Positions 34,540 through 43,560 of a stretch of 64,000 bases of DNA are shown here, piece after piece. Position 1 is the first letter of the stretch; each line of letters opens with the position of its first letter. Position numbers and translations under genes: made by a program. Origin of the DNA: Parabacteroides sp. (GTDB taxonomy: Bacteria; Bacteroidota; Bacteroidia; Bacteroidales; Tannerellaceae); the NCBI GenBank assembly GCA_019417325.1, contig DXVO01000016.1:124001-188000 (forward strand), given 5' to 3'. The notes beneath the pieces are model-generated. The model made no database searches, was not told where the DNA came from, and saw nothing but the letters and a program-made list of their open reading frames with translations.

Positions 34540-35277
34540 TTAACGATTAGCTTTCTTTCTCTTGAAGTTCTTATCTCTGTTGCCGCCGGCATTTTCATTT
34601 CTATTACGGCCAGATTCCTTAGTAGCAGTGAATGAAGGAGCAAGATCTCTCTTACCATAAACTTCACCACGACAAATCCAAACCTTAACACCAAGCAGTC
34701 CAACTTTTGTCAACGCTTCAGCCAAAGCATAATCAATATCTGCTCTGAATGTGTGCAACGGAGTTCTTCCTTCTTTATACATTTCTGAACGAGCCATTTC
34801 AGCACCATTCAAACGACCAGAGACTTGCACTTTAATACCTTCGGCACCCATTCTCATGGTAGAGGCAATAGCCATCTTAATAGCACGACGATATGCAATT
34901 TTTCCTTCAAGCTGACGAGCAATGTTGTTTGCTACAATAACTGCGTCCAATTCGGGTCTTTTTACCTCAAAGATGTTAATCTGAACTTCTTTATCGGTAA
35001 TTTTCTTCAACTCTTCTTTCAATTTATCAACTTCCTGACCACCTTTACCGATGATAATACCCGGACGTGATGTACAAACTGTAATTGTAATCAACTTCAG
35101 CGTACGTTCAATAACGACGCGAGATACACTAGCTTTAGCAAGACGAGCATTCAGATATTTACGGATTTTGCTATCTTCCAGCAAAGTATCTCCGTATTTT
35201 TTGCCGCCATACCAATTGGAATCCCAACCACGGATGATTCCCAAACGATTACTAACCGGATTAACTTTTTGTCCCAT
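34540..35277 (-). CDS. rpsC: 30S ribosomal protein S3
   Basis: A 245-residue S3 at the mRNA entry. It begins MGQKVNPVSNRLGIIRGWDS, carries the KH motif GIIIGKGGQEVDKLKEELKK, and the C-terminal domain with RAIKMAIASTMRMGAEGIKV. It ends in a basic Asn/Arg/Lys tail of about 25 residues (RNRNENAGGNRDKNFKRKKA), typical of the phylum. It follows rplV by 7 bp. Confidence 0.98.
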   Translation of the reverse strand: MGQKVNPVSNRLGIIRGWDSNWYGGKKYGDTLLEDSKIRKYLNARLAKASVSRVVIERTLKLITITVCTSRPGIIIGKGGQEVDKLKEELKKITDKEVQINIFEVKRPELDAVIVANNIARQLEGKIAYRRAIKMAIASTMRMGAEGIKVQVSGRLNGAEMARSEMYKEGRTPLHTFRADIDYALAEALTKVGLLGVKVWICRGEVYGKRDLAPSFTATKESGRNRNENAGGNRDKNFKRKKANR

Positions 35278-35284
35278 CTACAAA

Positions 35285-35695
35285 TTAATTTTGACTATCG
35301 TTTTTACTAAGTGTATCAACAAACAGAGTTACATGGTTCGAACGTTTGCGAATTCTGTAACCTCTTCCCTGAGGAGCAGGACGCATTCTTTTCAATGTAG
35401 TAGCGCAATCAACGCTGATTGAAGATACGCACAACTCTCCAGCTTCTGCTTTACGTTCATTCTTCTGTTCCCAGTTTGCGATTGCTGAACGAAGCAATTT
35501 TTCTACTCTTGCTGCAGCTTCCTTGTTAGAAAACTTCAAAACACCAAGTGCGCGGAATACTTCCATACCGCGGATCATGTCTACAACGAGACGCATCTTG
35601 CGGGGAGAAGTCGGCACATTACGCAATTTTGCGAAGTACATGGTCTTCTGGGCTTCTTTTCTTGCTTCAGCTGATATTCTTTTTCTAGCACCCAT
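35285..35695 (-). CDS. rplV: 50S ribosomal protein L22
   Basis: A 136-residue L22 whose beta hairpin lines the exit tunnel. It shows LRNVPTSPRKMRLVVDMIRG near the N terminus and the hairpin region TTLKRMRPAPQGRGYRIRKR, the usual target of macrolide-resistance mutations; nothing there looks altered. It lies 49 bp after rpsS. Confidence 0.97.
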   Translation of the reverse strand: MGARKRISAEARKEAQKTMYFAKLRNVPTSPRKMRLVVDMIRGMEVFRALGVLKFSNKEAAARVEKLLRSAIANWEQKNERKAEAGELCVSSISVDCATTLKRMRPAPQGRGYRIRKRSNHVTLFVDTLSKNDSQN

Positions 35696-35744
35696 TTTAT
35701 TGATTCTTTTTATTTTCAGATTCCTGAATTCCTGTTACTACCGA

Positions 35745-36014
35745 TTATTTTTTCTTGTTACCGGCGTGACCACGGAACGTACGAGTAGGAGAAAACTCTC
35801 CCAGTTTGTGACCTACCATATTCTCGGTTACGAAAACAGGAATAAATTTATTTCCATTGTGAACTGCAATAGTATGGCCTACAAAGTCAGGCGAAATCAT
35901 TGAAGCTCTTGCCCATGTCTTAACGACTGCTTTCTTTCCTGACTCATTCATAGCCAAGACTTTATTTTCCAGCTTTACATTAATATACGGGCCTTTTTTT
36001 AACGAACGACTCAT
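35745..36014 (-). CDS. rpsS: 30S ribosomal protein S19
   Basis: An 89-residue S19 of the 30S head (MSRSLKKGPYINVKLENKVL; FVGHTIAVHNGNKFIPVFVT; GHKLGEFSPTRTFRGHAGNK). It lies 20 bp after rplB and 49 bp before rplV. Confidence 0.98.
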   Translation of the reverse strand: MSRSLKKGPYINVKLENKVLAMNESGKKAVVKTWARASMISPDFVGHTIAVHNGNKFIPVFVTENMVGHKLGEFSPTRTFRGHAGNKKK

Positions 36015-36034
36015 AGTTTACTTAATTAATCAGA

Positions 36035-36859
<825 letters not shown>

Positions 36860-36867
36860 TTCTTTTT

Positions 36868-37161
36868 TTAGATATTACTAAAGAAATCAATTGTTTCTCC
36901 TTCTTTCAACGTTACGATAGCCTTTTTAAAAGCTGATTGTTTTCCATTGATAATACCGGATTTCGTATAACGGCTTTTCTGTTTGCCTGAGTAGTTGATG
37001 GTATTCACATCAACTACTGTTACATTATACATATCTTCAATGGCTTTTTTAATCTCTAACTTATTGGCATCAGGAGAAACACGAAAACCATAACGATTAG
37101 CCATTTTTTCTGTAATCGCTGTCTGCTTCTCTGTTACTATAGGTTTAATAATAATTCCCAT
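36868..37161 (-). CDS. rplW: 50S ribosomal protein L23
   Basis: A 97-residue L23 at the tunnel exit, the docking site for trigger factor and SRP (MGIIIKPIVTEKQTAITEKM; YGFRVSPDANKLEIKKAIED; VTVVDVNTINYSGKQKSRYT). It lies 11 bp after rplD and 8 bp before rplB. Confidence 0.97.
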   Translation of the reverse strand: MGIIIKPIVTEKQTAITEKMANRYGFRVSPDANKLEIKKAIEDMYNVTVVDVNTINYSGKQKSRYTKSGIINGKQSAFKKAIVTLKEGETIDFFSNI

Positions 37162-37172
37162 TCTTCTACTCC

Positions 37173-37802
37173 TTATGCATTAAACAGTTTTTCAATAGCA
37201 GCTACAGAACTTTCAGTCAGAACCAGATTTGCAGCATCCAGGACTCTGTATGTATTTAATTCAGAAGCCGTTACGACATTTGCCTTTTCTAAATTTCGAG
37301 CCGACAAATATACGAAATTATTTTTCTCGGATAAAACCATAAGTAACTTTTTATCAGCCACTTTCAGGTTTTTAGCAATTGTTATAAATTCTTTAGTCTT
37401 AGGAGCTTCGAATGCGAAATCTTCTACAACTACAATTGCATTATTCTTTGCTTTATAAGCCAAAGCAGACTTACGAGCCAGACCTTTTACTTTTTTGTTC
37501 AATTTGAACTCATAATCTCTGGGTTTCGGACCGAATACACGACCACCACCTACTAATACCGGAGAGTTGATATCACCACGGCGAGCACCACCACCACCTT
37601 TCTGACGGATCAGCTTACGCGTACTACCTGAAACTTCACTTCTCTCTTTAGATTTGTGAGTTCCCTGACGCTGATTAGCCAAATACTGCTTTACATCCAG
37701 GTAAATAGCATGATCGTTCGGTTCTATGCCAAAAATTGCATCGTTCAAAGTTACCTTTCTTCCGGTATCTTCACCTTTAATATTATATACGCTCAGTTCC
37801 AT
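37173..37802 (-). CDS. rplD: 50S ribosomal protein L4
   Basis: A 209-residue L4 whose extended loop reaches the exit tunnel (TRKLIRQKGGGGARRGDINS). It begins MELSVYNIKGEDTGRKVTLN. In E. coli L4 also represses the S10 operon. Its ATG shares a base with the rplC stop (37802), so translation is coupled. Confidence 0.98.
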   Translation of the reverse strand: MELSVYNIKGEDTGRKVTLNDAIFGIEPNDHAIYLDVKQYLANQRQGTHKSKERSEVSGSTRKLIRQKGGGGARRGDINSPVLVGGGRVFGPKPRDYEFKLNKKVKGLARKSALAYKAKNNAIVVVEDFAFEAPKTKEFITIAKNLKVADKKLLMVLSEKNNFVYLSARNLEKANVVTASELNTYRVLDAANLVLTESSVAAIEKLFNA

Positions 37803-38419
37803 TACTTTTCAATTAATAAGATTGAACCTTTTGCTCCAGGAACAGAACCTTTAACTAATAAAAGATTGTGCTCCGGCATCACCTTGATCACTTGCAGGTT
37901 CTGAACCGTTACACGTTCATTACCCATCTGGCCACCCATGCGCATTCCTTTGAATACTTTTGCAGGGTAAGAACAAGCACCGATAGAACCCGGTTTGCGG
38001 GCGCGATTGTGCTGACCGTGAGTACTCTGACCCACACCACCGAAACCGTGACGTTTAACAACGCCCTGGAAACCTTTACCTTTAGATGTACCAACTACAT
38101 CCACGAAGCCTGCATTTTCCAAAAAGTCTACAGTGATTACATCACCGAGCTTATATTCAGCTTCAAAATTCTTGAACTCGGCCAAGTATCTCTTGGGAGC
38201 TACACCAGCTTTTTTAAAGTGGCCCATTTCCGGCTGAGTTGTGTGTTTCTCTTTTTTATCTTCGAAACCCAACTGTACAGCTTCATAGCCATCATTTTCC
38301 AAAGTCTTAATCTGTGTAACCACACAAGGACCCACTTCGATAACAGTGCATGGAAGATTTTTTCCCTCGGCACTGAAAACGGATGTCATTCCGATTTTTT
38401 TTCCTAACAATCCTGGCAT
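37802..38419 (-). CDS. rplC: 50S ribosomal protein L3
   Basis: A 205-residue L3, one of the first 50S assembly proteins. It begins MPGLLGKKIGMTSVFSAEGK and has the loop GFQGVVKRHGFGGVGQSTHG that reaches the peptidyl-transferase centre, followed by GSIGACSYPAKVFKGMRMGG. It lies 21 bp after rpsJ and overlaps rplD by one base. Confidence 0.98.
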   Translation of the reverse strand: MPGLLGKKIGMTSVFSAEGKNLPCTVIEVGPCVVTQIKTLENDGYEAVQLGFEDKKEKHTTQPEMGHFKKAGVAPKRYLAEFKNFEAEYKLGDVITVDFLENAGFVDVVGTSKGKGFQGVVKRHGFGGVGQSTHGQHNRARKPGSIGACSYPAKVFKGMRMGGQMGNERVTVQNLQVIKVMPEHNLLLVKGSVPGAKGSILLIEK

Positions 38420-38440
38420 TTCACTTAATTTTTAAATAAC

Positions 38441-38746
38441 TCACACTTTAATTTCAACTTCTACACCGCTAGGTAATTCCAGCTTCATCAATGCATCAAC
38501 TGTTTTTGCAGTTGAGCTGTAGATATCGATTAATCTCTTATAAGAAGAGAGTTCGAACTGCTCACGAGATTTCTTGTTAACGAAAGTTGAGCGGTTCACA
38601 GTAAAGATACGTTTGTGGGTAGGCAGAGGTATCGGACCACTTACTACAGCACCAGTAGCCTTTACAGTCTTTACAATCTTCTCAGCAGATTTGTCTACCA
38701 AAGAATAATCGTAAGACTTTAATTTAATTCTGATCTTTTGGCTCAT
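38441..38746 (-). CDS. rpsJ: 30S ribosomal protein S10
   Basis: A 101-residue S10, also the NusE transcription factor that links ribosome and RNA polymerase through NusG. It begins MSQKIRIKLKSYDYSLVDKS and contains VSGPIPLPTHKRIFTVNRST, the loop region altered in tigecycline-resistant strains; the sequence looks normal. It lies 21 bp after fusA with no promoter visible between them, so the str and S10 parts are probably one transcript. Confidence 0.98.
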   Translation of the reverse strand: MSQKIRIKLKSYDYSLVDKSAEKIVKTVKATGAVVSGPIPLPTHKRIFTVNRSTFVNKKSREQFELSSYKRLIDIYSSTAKTVDALMKLELPSGVEVEIKV

Positions 38747-38767
38747 ATTTATTTATATGTTTCTAAA

Positions 38768-40894
38768 TTATTTGATCAAATCTGCACGTCCCTGTACTTC
38801 TGTCAATACCTGCTTAGCGATAGAAGAAGATACCTGAGCATAATGAGAGAACTGCATTGAAGAGGTTGCACGACCTGAAGTAATAGTACGCAATGCTGTT
38901 ACATAACCGAATGTTTCAGCCAGAGGCACTTTAGCTTTCACAACACGTGCACCGGTACGGCTTGTTTCCATGCCTTCAACCTGGCCACGACGTTTGTTCA
39001 AGTCGCCAATTACATCACCCATACTTTCTTCCGGAGTTACCACTTCCATCTGCATGATCGGTTCCATCAAAGCAGGACCTGCCTTTTCTGAAGCACTCTT
39101 GAATGCCTGGATAGCACAGATTTCGAAAGACAACTGGTCGGAGTCAACTGGATGGAATGAACCGTCAATCAGTGTAACTTTCAGTTTATCTAACGGATAG
39201 CCAGCAAGGATACCGTTTTTCATTGCTTTTTCAAAACCTTTCTGTACAGAAGGGATGAATTCCTTAGGAATGTTACCACCCTTTACTTCATCAACAAACT
39301 GCAAAGTTCCTTCGAAACCTTCATCAGCCGGAGAAACACGAACGATAATATCGGCAAATTTACCACGACCACCAGACTGTTTCTTATAAACTTCACGAAG
39401 TTCAACAGATTTCGTGATAGCTTCTTTATAAGTAACCTGAGGTTTACCCTGATTACATTCAACTTTAAATTCACGACGCAGACGGTCTACAATGATATCC
39501 AAGTGAAGTTCACCCATACCGCTAATTACAGTCTGACCTGTCTCTTCGTTAGTCTGAACACGGAATGTAGGATCCTCTTCAGCCAATTTAGCCAATCCCA
39601 TACCCAGTTTATCCAGGTCTTTCTGAGTTTTAGGCTCTACTGCAATACCGATAACCGGATCCGGGAATTCCATAGATTCCAATGTAATCGGATGAGCTTC
39701 GTCACAAAGAGTATCACCAGTACGGATATCCTTGAAACCGACACCTGCACCTATATCACCACAACCGATAGCTTCCATCGGATTCTGTTTGTTTGAATGC
39801 ATCTGGAACAGACGTGAAATACGTTCTTTCTTGTCAGAACGAGTATTGAAGACATAAGAACCAGCCTGCAAAGCACCTGAATAAACACGGAAGAAACACA
39901 AACGACCAACATACGGGTCAGTTGCAATCTTAAATGCCAAAGCTGTCAACGGTTCGTCGAATGACGGTTTACGTATGATTACTTTTTCAGGATCTCTCGG
40001 GTCTGTACCTTCGATAGCAGCAGTATCAGCAGGACTCGGCAAATATGCACAAACTGCATTCAACAAAGTCTGAACACCTTTATTCTTGAAAGAAGAACCG
40101 CAAATCATCGGATTGATCTGCATTGCGATTGTACCCTTACGGATAGCTGCGCGAATTTCGTCTTCTGTAATAGTAGAAGGATCATCGAAATATTTTTCCA
40201 TCAAAGCATCGTCGCATTCAGCCAGAACTTCAAGCATTTTATCTCTCCATTCTTCAGCTTCTGCCAACAAGTCAGCCGGAATTTCTTCAACAGAATATTC
40301 AGCACCCATTGTTTCGTCGTGCCAAAAGATAGCTTTCATGGTAACCAAGTCAACAACGCCTTTGAAAGTTTCTTCAGCACCGATAGGTATCTGAATAGGA
40401 CATGGATTTGCACCAAGTACAGCCTTCACCTGACGAACCACTTCAAAGAAGTTTGCGCCGGAACGGTCCATTTTATTCACATAACCAATTCTGGGTACAT
40501 TATATTTATCAGCCTGACGCCATACGGTTTCAGACTGCGGTTCAACACCACCTACAGCACAGAAAGCAGCTACAGCACCATCCAGGATACGCAAAGAACG
40601 TTCAACTTCAACTGTGAAGTCAACGTGTCCCGGAGTATCAATCAGGTTAATTTTATATTTATCATTGTTGTAGTTCCAGAAAGTAGTAGTCGCAGCAGAA
40701 GTGATAGTGATACCACGTTCCTGTTCCTGCTCCATCCAGTCCATTGTTGCAGCACCGTCGTGAACTTCACCAATTTTGTGAGTCAGACCTGTGTAGAAAA
40801 GGATACGCTCTGAAGTCGTAGTCTTTCCTGCATCGATGTGCGCCATGATACCGATGTTTCTGGTATACTTTAATTGTTCGTCAGCTTTTGCCAT
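38768..40894 (-). CDS. fusA: Translation elongation factor G
   Basis: A 708-residue GTPase that drives ribosomal translocation. All G motifs are present: AHIDAGKTTTSERIL (G1), RGITITSAATT (G2), DTPGHVDF (G3), NKMDRSGA (G4) and a GSSFKNKG loop. Domains II-V follow, with SGMGELHLDIIVDRLRREF in domain III and GYVTALRTITSGRATSSMQF in domain V. It lies 31 bp after rpsG and 21 bp before rpsJ. Many Bacteroidetes carry additional EF-G paralogues; this position marks the housekeeping copy. Confidence 0.98.
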   Translation of the reverse strand: MAKADEQLKYTRNIGIMAHIDAGKTTTSERILFYTGLTHKIGEVHDGAATMDWMEQEQERGITITSAATTTFWNYNNDKYKINLIDTPGHVDFTVEVERSLRILDGAVAAFCAVGGVEPQSETVWRQADKYNVPRIGYVNKMDRSGANFFEVVRQVKAVLGANPCPIQIPIGAEETFKGVVDLVTMKAIFWHDETMGAEYSVEEIPADLLAEAEEWRDKMLEVLAECDDALMEKYFDDPSTITEDEIRAAIRKGTIAMQINPMICGSSFKNKGVQTLLNAVCAYLPSPADTAAIEGTDPRDPEKVIIRKPSFDEPLTALAFKIATDPYVGRLCFFRVYSGALQAGSYVFNTRSDKKERISRLFQMHSNKQNPMEAIGCGDIGAGVGFKDIRTGDTLCDEAHPITLESMEFPDPVIGIAVEPKTQKDLDKLGMGLAKLAEEDPTFRVQTNEETGQTVISGMGELHLDIIVDRLRREFKVECNQGKPQVTYKEAITKSVELREVYKKQSGGRGKFADIIVRVSPADEGFEGTLQFVDEVKGGNIPKEFIPSVQKGFEKAMKNGILAGYPLDKLKVTLIDGSFHPVDSDQLSFEICAIQAFKSASEKAGPALMEPIMQMEVVTPEESMGDVIGDLNKRRGQVEGMETSRTGARVVKAKVPLAETFGYVTALRTITSGRATSSMQFSHYAQVSSSIAKQVLTEVQGRADLIK

Positions 40895-40925
40895 CTTTTT
40901 TATTATCTCCTAAATAATTGATAAA

Positions 40926-41402
40926 TTAAAATCTGAAGTGAGCGAATGCACGGTTAGCTTCAGCCATACGGTGCATATCTTCTTTTCTTTTGAATGCGCC
41001 ACCCTGGTTATTGAAAGCATCTACAATCTCTGCAGACAACTTATCAGCCATAGTCTTACCACCTCTTTTGCGAGAGTAGAGGATCAGGTTTTTCATACAA
41101 ATTGATTCTTTACGATCAGGGCGAATTTCAGTAGGTACCTGGAAAGTAGCACCACCTACACGGCGGGATTTCACTTCGACTTGAGGAGTAATATTGTCGA
41201 GTGCAGCTTTCCAAATTTCGAGAGCAGACTTTTCTTCGTTAGGTAATTTAGCCTTAACGTTTTCCAATGCGGAATAGAAAATTTCGAAGGCAGTATTTTT
41301 CTTGCCATCATACATTAAATGGTTAACGAATCTCGTAACCTTAACATCACCGAAAACAGGATCCGGGAGGATCTGTCTTTTCTTTGGTTTTGCTTTTCTC
41401 AT
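40926..41402 (-). CDS. rpsG: 30S ribosomal protein S7
   Basis: A 158-residue S7 that organises the 30S head (MRKAKPKKRQILPDPVFGDV; RFVNHLMYDGKKNTAFEIFY; RRVGGATFQVPTEIRPDRKE). It is separated from rpsL by 155 bp, much more than most gaps in the cluster; in E. coli the rpsL-rpsG gap is the S7 autoregulatory site. A short GGTTC/GAACC hairpin occurs in that gap near 41456-41469. Confidence 0.98.
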   Translation of the reverse strand: MRKAKPKKRQILPDPVFGDVKVTRFVNHLMYDGKKNTAFEIFYSALENVKAKLPNEEKSALEIWKAALDNITPQVEVKSRRVGGATFQVPTEIRPDRKESICMKNLILYSRKRGGKTMADKLSAEIVDAFNNQGGAFKRKEDMHRMAEANRAFAHFRF

Positions 41403-41557
41403 TTGTTTTCAAAAATTTCGTTCTTGTTCTTGGTTGCCTTTAATTTGTCTTCAACGGTTCCGCCGAACCATTTACTCAACCTATAGCCTATCCAAATAAC
41501 TCAAACCAGCTTTAATACTTTAATTTAAATTCTCAGTTTGAAGGGATGTAAACTTAA

Positions 41558-41959
41558 TTACTTTTTACCTTTAGCAGCTGCCTGTCCTGGTTTCGGACGT
41601 TTTGCGCCGTATTTGGAACGTCTCTGAGTACGTCCGTTTACGCCAGCTGTATCCAAGGTTCCACGTACAATGTGATAACGTACACCTGGAAGGTCCTTAA
41701 CACGACCACCACGAACCAATACGATTGAGTGTTCCTGTAAGTTGTGTCCTTCTCCCGGAATGTAAGAGTTTACTTCTTTACCATTTGTTAAACGAACTCT
41801 CGCTACTTTACGCATTGCAGAGTTAGGTTTTTTCGGTGTTGTTGTATAAACACGTACACAAACGCCACGTCTCTGAGGACAAGCATCCAATGCAGGTGAT
41901 TTACCTTTTACCACCAAAGTTTCCCTTCCTTTTCTAACTAATTGCTGAATTGTAGGCAT
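41558..41959 (-). CDS. rpsL: 30S ribosomal protein S12
   Basis: A 133-residue S12 of the decoding site. It begins MPTIQQLVRKGRETLVVKGK. Lys43 in TTPKKPNS and Lys88 in RGGRVKDLPG are both wild type, so no classical streptomycin-resistance change is seen here. The C terminus is extended (KRPKPGQAAAKGKK) relative to E. coli. It is the first gene of the 18-kb superoperon and is preceded by two tandem -7 boxes. Confidence 0.98.
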   Translation of the reverse strand: MPTIQQLVRKGRETLVVKGKSPALDACPQRRGVCVRVYTTTPKKPNSAMRKVARVRLTNGKEVNSYIPGEGHNLQEHSIVLVRGGRVKDLPGVRYHIVRGTLDTAGVNGRTQRRSKYGAKRPKPGQAAAKGKK

Positions 41960-42024
41960 TTCTTTTCTTTTTTAAACTTTGAATGTGTTATTATTATAAT
42001 TATCTTCTTCTTTATTTCGAGCCG

Positions 42025-42032
42025 CAAAGATA
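42025..42032 (-). promoter_or_regulatory. Proximal promoter of the rpsL superoperon
   Basis: Minus-strand TATCTTTG (42032-42025) with a near-consensus GTTG at 42055-42052 (19-bp spacer) fits TTTG-N19-21-TAnnTTTG. It lies 66 bp before the rpsL ATG. Confidence 0.6.
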
Positions 42033-42098
42033 TGCATTATTTTCGGATTATCAACGACTTGTACCTACTTTATTACATATCCGGCGCTAAAAACGCTG

Positions 42099-42106
42099 CA
42101 AAGTTA
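42099..42106 (-). promoter_or_regulatory. Distal promoter of the rpsL superoperon
   Basis: Minus-strand TAACTTTG (42106-42099) with CTTG at 42128-42125 (18-bp spacer) gives a second candidate 74 bp further upstream. Together with 42025 and the terminator at 42185 it accounts for most of the gene-free stretch 41960-42263; I see no gene there. Confidence 0.5.
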
Positions 42107-42184
42107 CATATTTGTTTCCGTACCGCAAGGGGAAGTTTTATTCTATTTACTATTATTTAACATTTAAAAAGAAGTAAAAGACAA

Positions 42185-42226
42185 GCTTGCCCTTCCTATA
42201 CATTAATATATAGGAAACAGGCAAGC
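42185..42226 (-). terminator. Terminator of the distal permease block
   Basis: GCTTGCC...CCTATA (from 42185) pairs with TATAGG...GGCAAGC (to 42226) as an imperfect stem, with a T-rich run on the minus-strand downstream side. It separates the permease genes from rpsL. Confidence 0.65.
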
Positions 42227-42263
42227 CAGTCAAAAATACAAGAATGTGTGTGTCTATGGTGGT

Positions 42264-43553
42264 TTATTCATAATGTAACGCCTCAGCAGGTGCCAAGCTT
42301 GCCGCTTTACCAGCAGGGAGCCAGATCGCAACAAGAATGGCAACTGCAAGTACCAGCCAGGTTAAGCAGTTGGTCAGGATAAAACGCACAATGATTTTAT
42401 CAGGCAGATAGCCCATATTATCTTTATATTGTCCCAGTGTTTCTATCAGACCGGCATAAACGAATTGACCTTCTATAAACAGGGCCGGTAATGTTACTAC
42501 CGCCAGCATACACAACCCCTCCCCTATAAACAACTTCCGTATCCCAGCACGGCTAGAACCCATTGCCATACGTAAACCTATCTCATCCCTCCTCACCCGG
42601 ATACGGTACCAGAAGGTTCCTATCACACAAAGAATCGTATTTACGAGAAAAAACAGCATCATAGATTCCCGTATCTGTATATCTCTTGTCATTCCAAAAG
42701 CAACATCCTGATAATCCATCCTGTCATTATAGGATTGTACATTATATAAATAGAAGTTTCCTATGCGCAACTCATGCTTCATAGCCTCTTTAAAAGACGT
42801 AAGGAAGTTGGCATCGGAGACTGATTCGCGGCTACGGACAGCTATCTCTATATCCATGATATTGCCGGCATCCAGGCGGATAGGTTTGTAGGCACACATA
42901 AACGGGCGCTCATAATCGAAACGCTTGATTTGTCCGACAACACCTTTTACCTGCATATATTCATCAGGGAGATTGACACTCTGCAGGACACAACCTACCG
43001 GGTTTTGCCCCGGTAAAAGAGTCTTTCCGGTCAAGCCGCAAATCACGACATCGTGAGGACCGGAGCAGTCAAAGTCTTTCAGAGAGACAGGCTTTCCGTC
43101 AGGAGTCGTATAGCCGAACACGTGGAAATAGTCTGTCCGGTAGTCAAAGGATAGCGTTACGATTTGACCCGTCAGGGAGGTATCCTGCCTGTTCATGTAG
43201 GGATAGCAGTTCATGCTGCCGTCGCCGGGGGAATTCGTTTGGTGGGTGACGGTATAGGATTCCACATCTTTATATCGGCTGATACGGTCGAGTATCCGCT
43301 CATAGTTCTTCTCCAAAGCAGTAGAGTCGCTTTCACCGGGTTTGTAGTCGGGTGCTTCCTCGGGTAGCAGGTCAACGGTGACCCGCCAGGTATGGTCGAG
43401 GTTGCGGAGGGAAGGCAGGCTCCGGTTATATCCCAACACGCAGAAGTAATCCACGACATACCACATCAGGCAGAATACCAGCAGCAGTTCCACCAGTATC
43501 CAGGCATTCGCCTTCCGCCGGTTCCATAGTTGTATCAATATCTGTTTCAGCAT
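42264..43553 (-). CDS. MacB/FtsX-type ABC permease, B type, pair 4
   Basis: A 429-residue permease with one membrane helix at the N terminus (WILVELLLVFCLMWYVVDYF), a large periplasmic domain of about 250 residues, and three helices at the C terminus. The cytosolic coupling segment GTFWYRIRVRRDEIGLRMAM leads into the FtsX domain. It belongs to the B-type paralogues, which start with a QLWNRRKANAW-like segment. It is closest to the B gene at 44937-46217 (both share VVDYF/VLGYN and PDYKPGESDS-like sequences). It is the last gene of the cluster, 7 bp after its A-type partner. MacB-type permeases drive extrusion from the periplasm rather than transport across the inner membrane; the substrate is unknown. 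Confidence 0.88.
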   Translation of the reverse strand: MLKQILIQLWNRRKANAWILVELLLVFCLMWYVVDYFCVLGYNRSLPSLRNLDHTWRVTVDLLPEEAPDYKPGESDSTALEKNYERILDRISRYKDVESYTVTHQTNSPGDGSMNCYPYMNRQDTSLTGQIVTLSFDYRTDYFHVFGYTTPDGKPVSLKDFDCSGPHDVVICGLTGKTLLPGQNPVGCVLQSVNLPDEYMQVKGVVGQIKRFDYERPFMCAYKPIRLDAGNIMDIEIAVRSRESVSDANFLTSFKEAMKHELRIGNFYLYNVQSYNDRMDYQDVAFGMTRDIQIRESMMLFFLVNTILCVIGTFWYRIRVRRDEIGLRMAMGSSRAGIRKLFIGEGLCMLAVVTLPALFIEGQFVYAGLIETLGQYKDNMGYLPDKIIVRFILTNCLTWLVLAVAILVAIWLPAGKAASLAPAEALHYE

Positions 43554-43560
43554 ACCTTGT

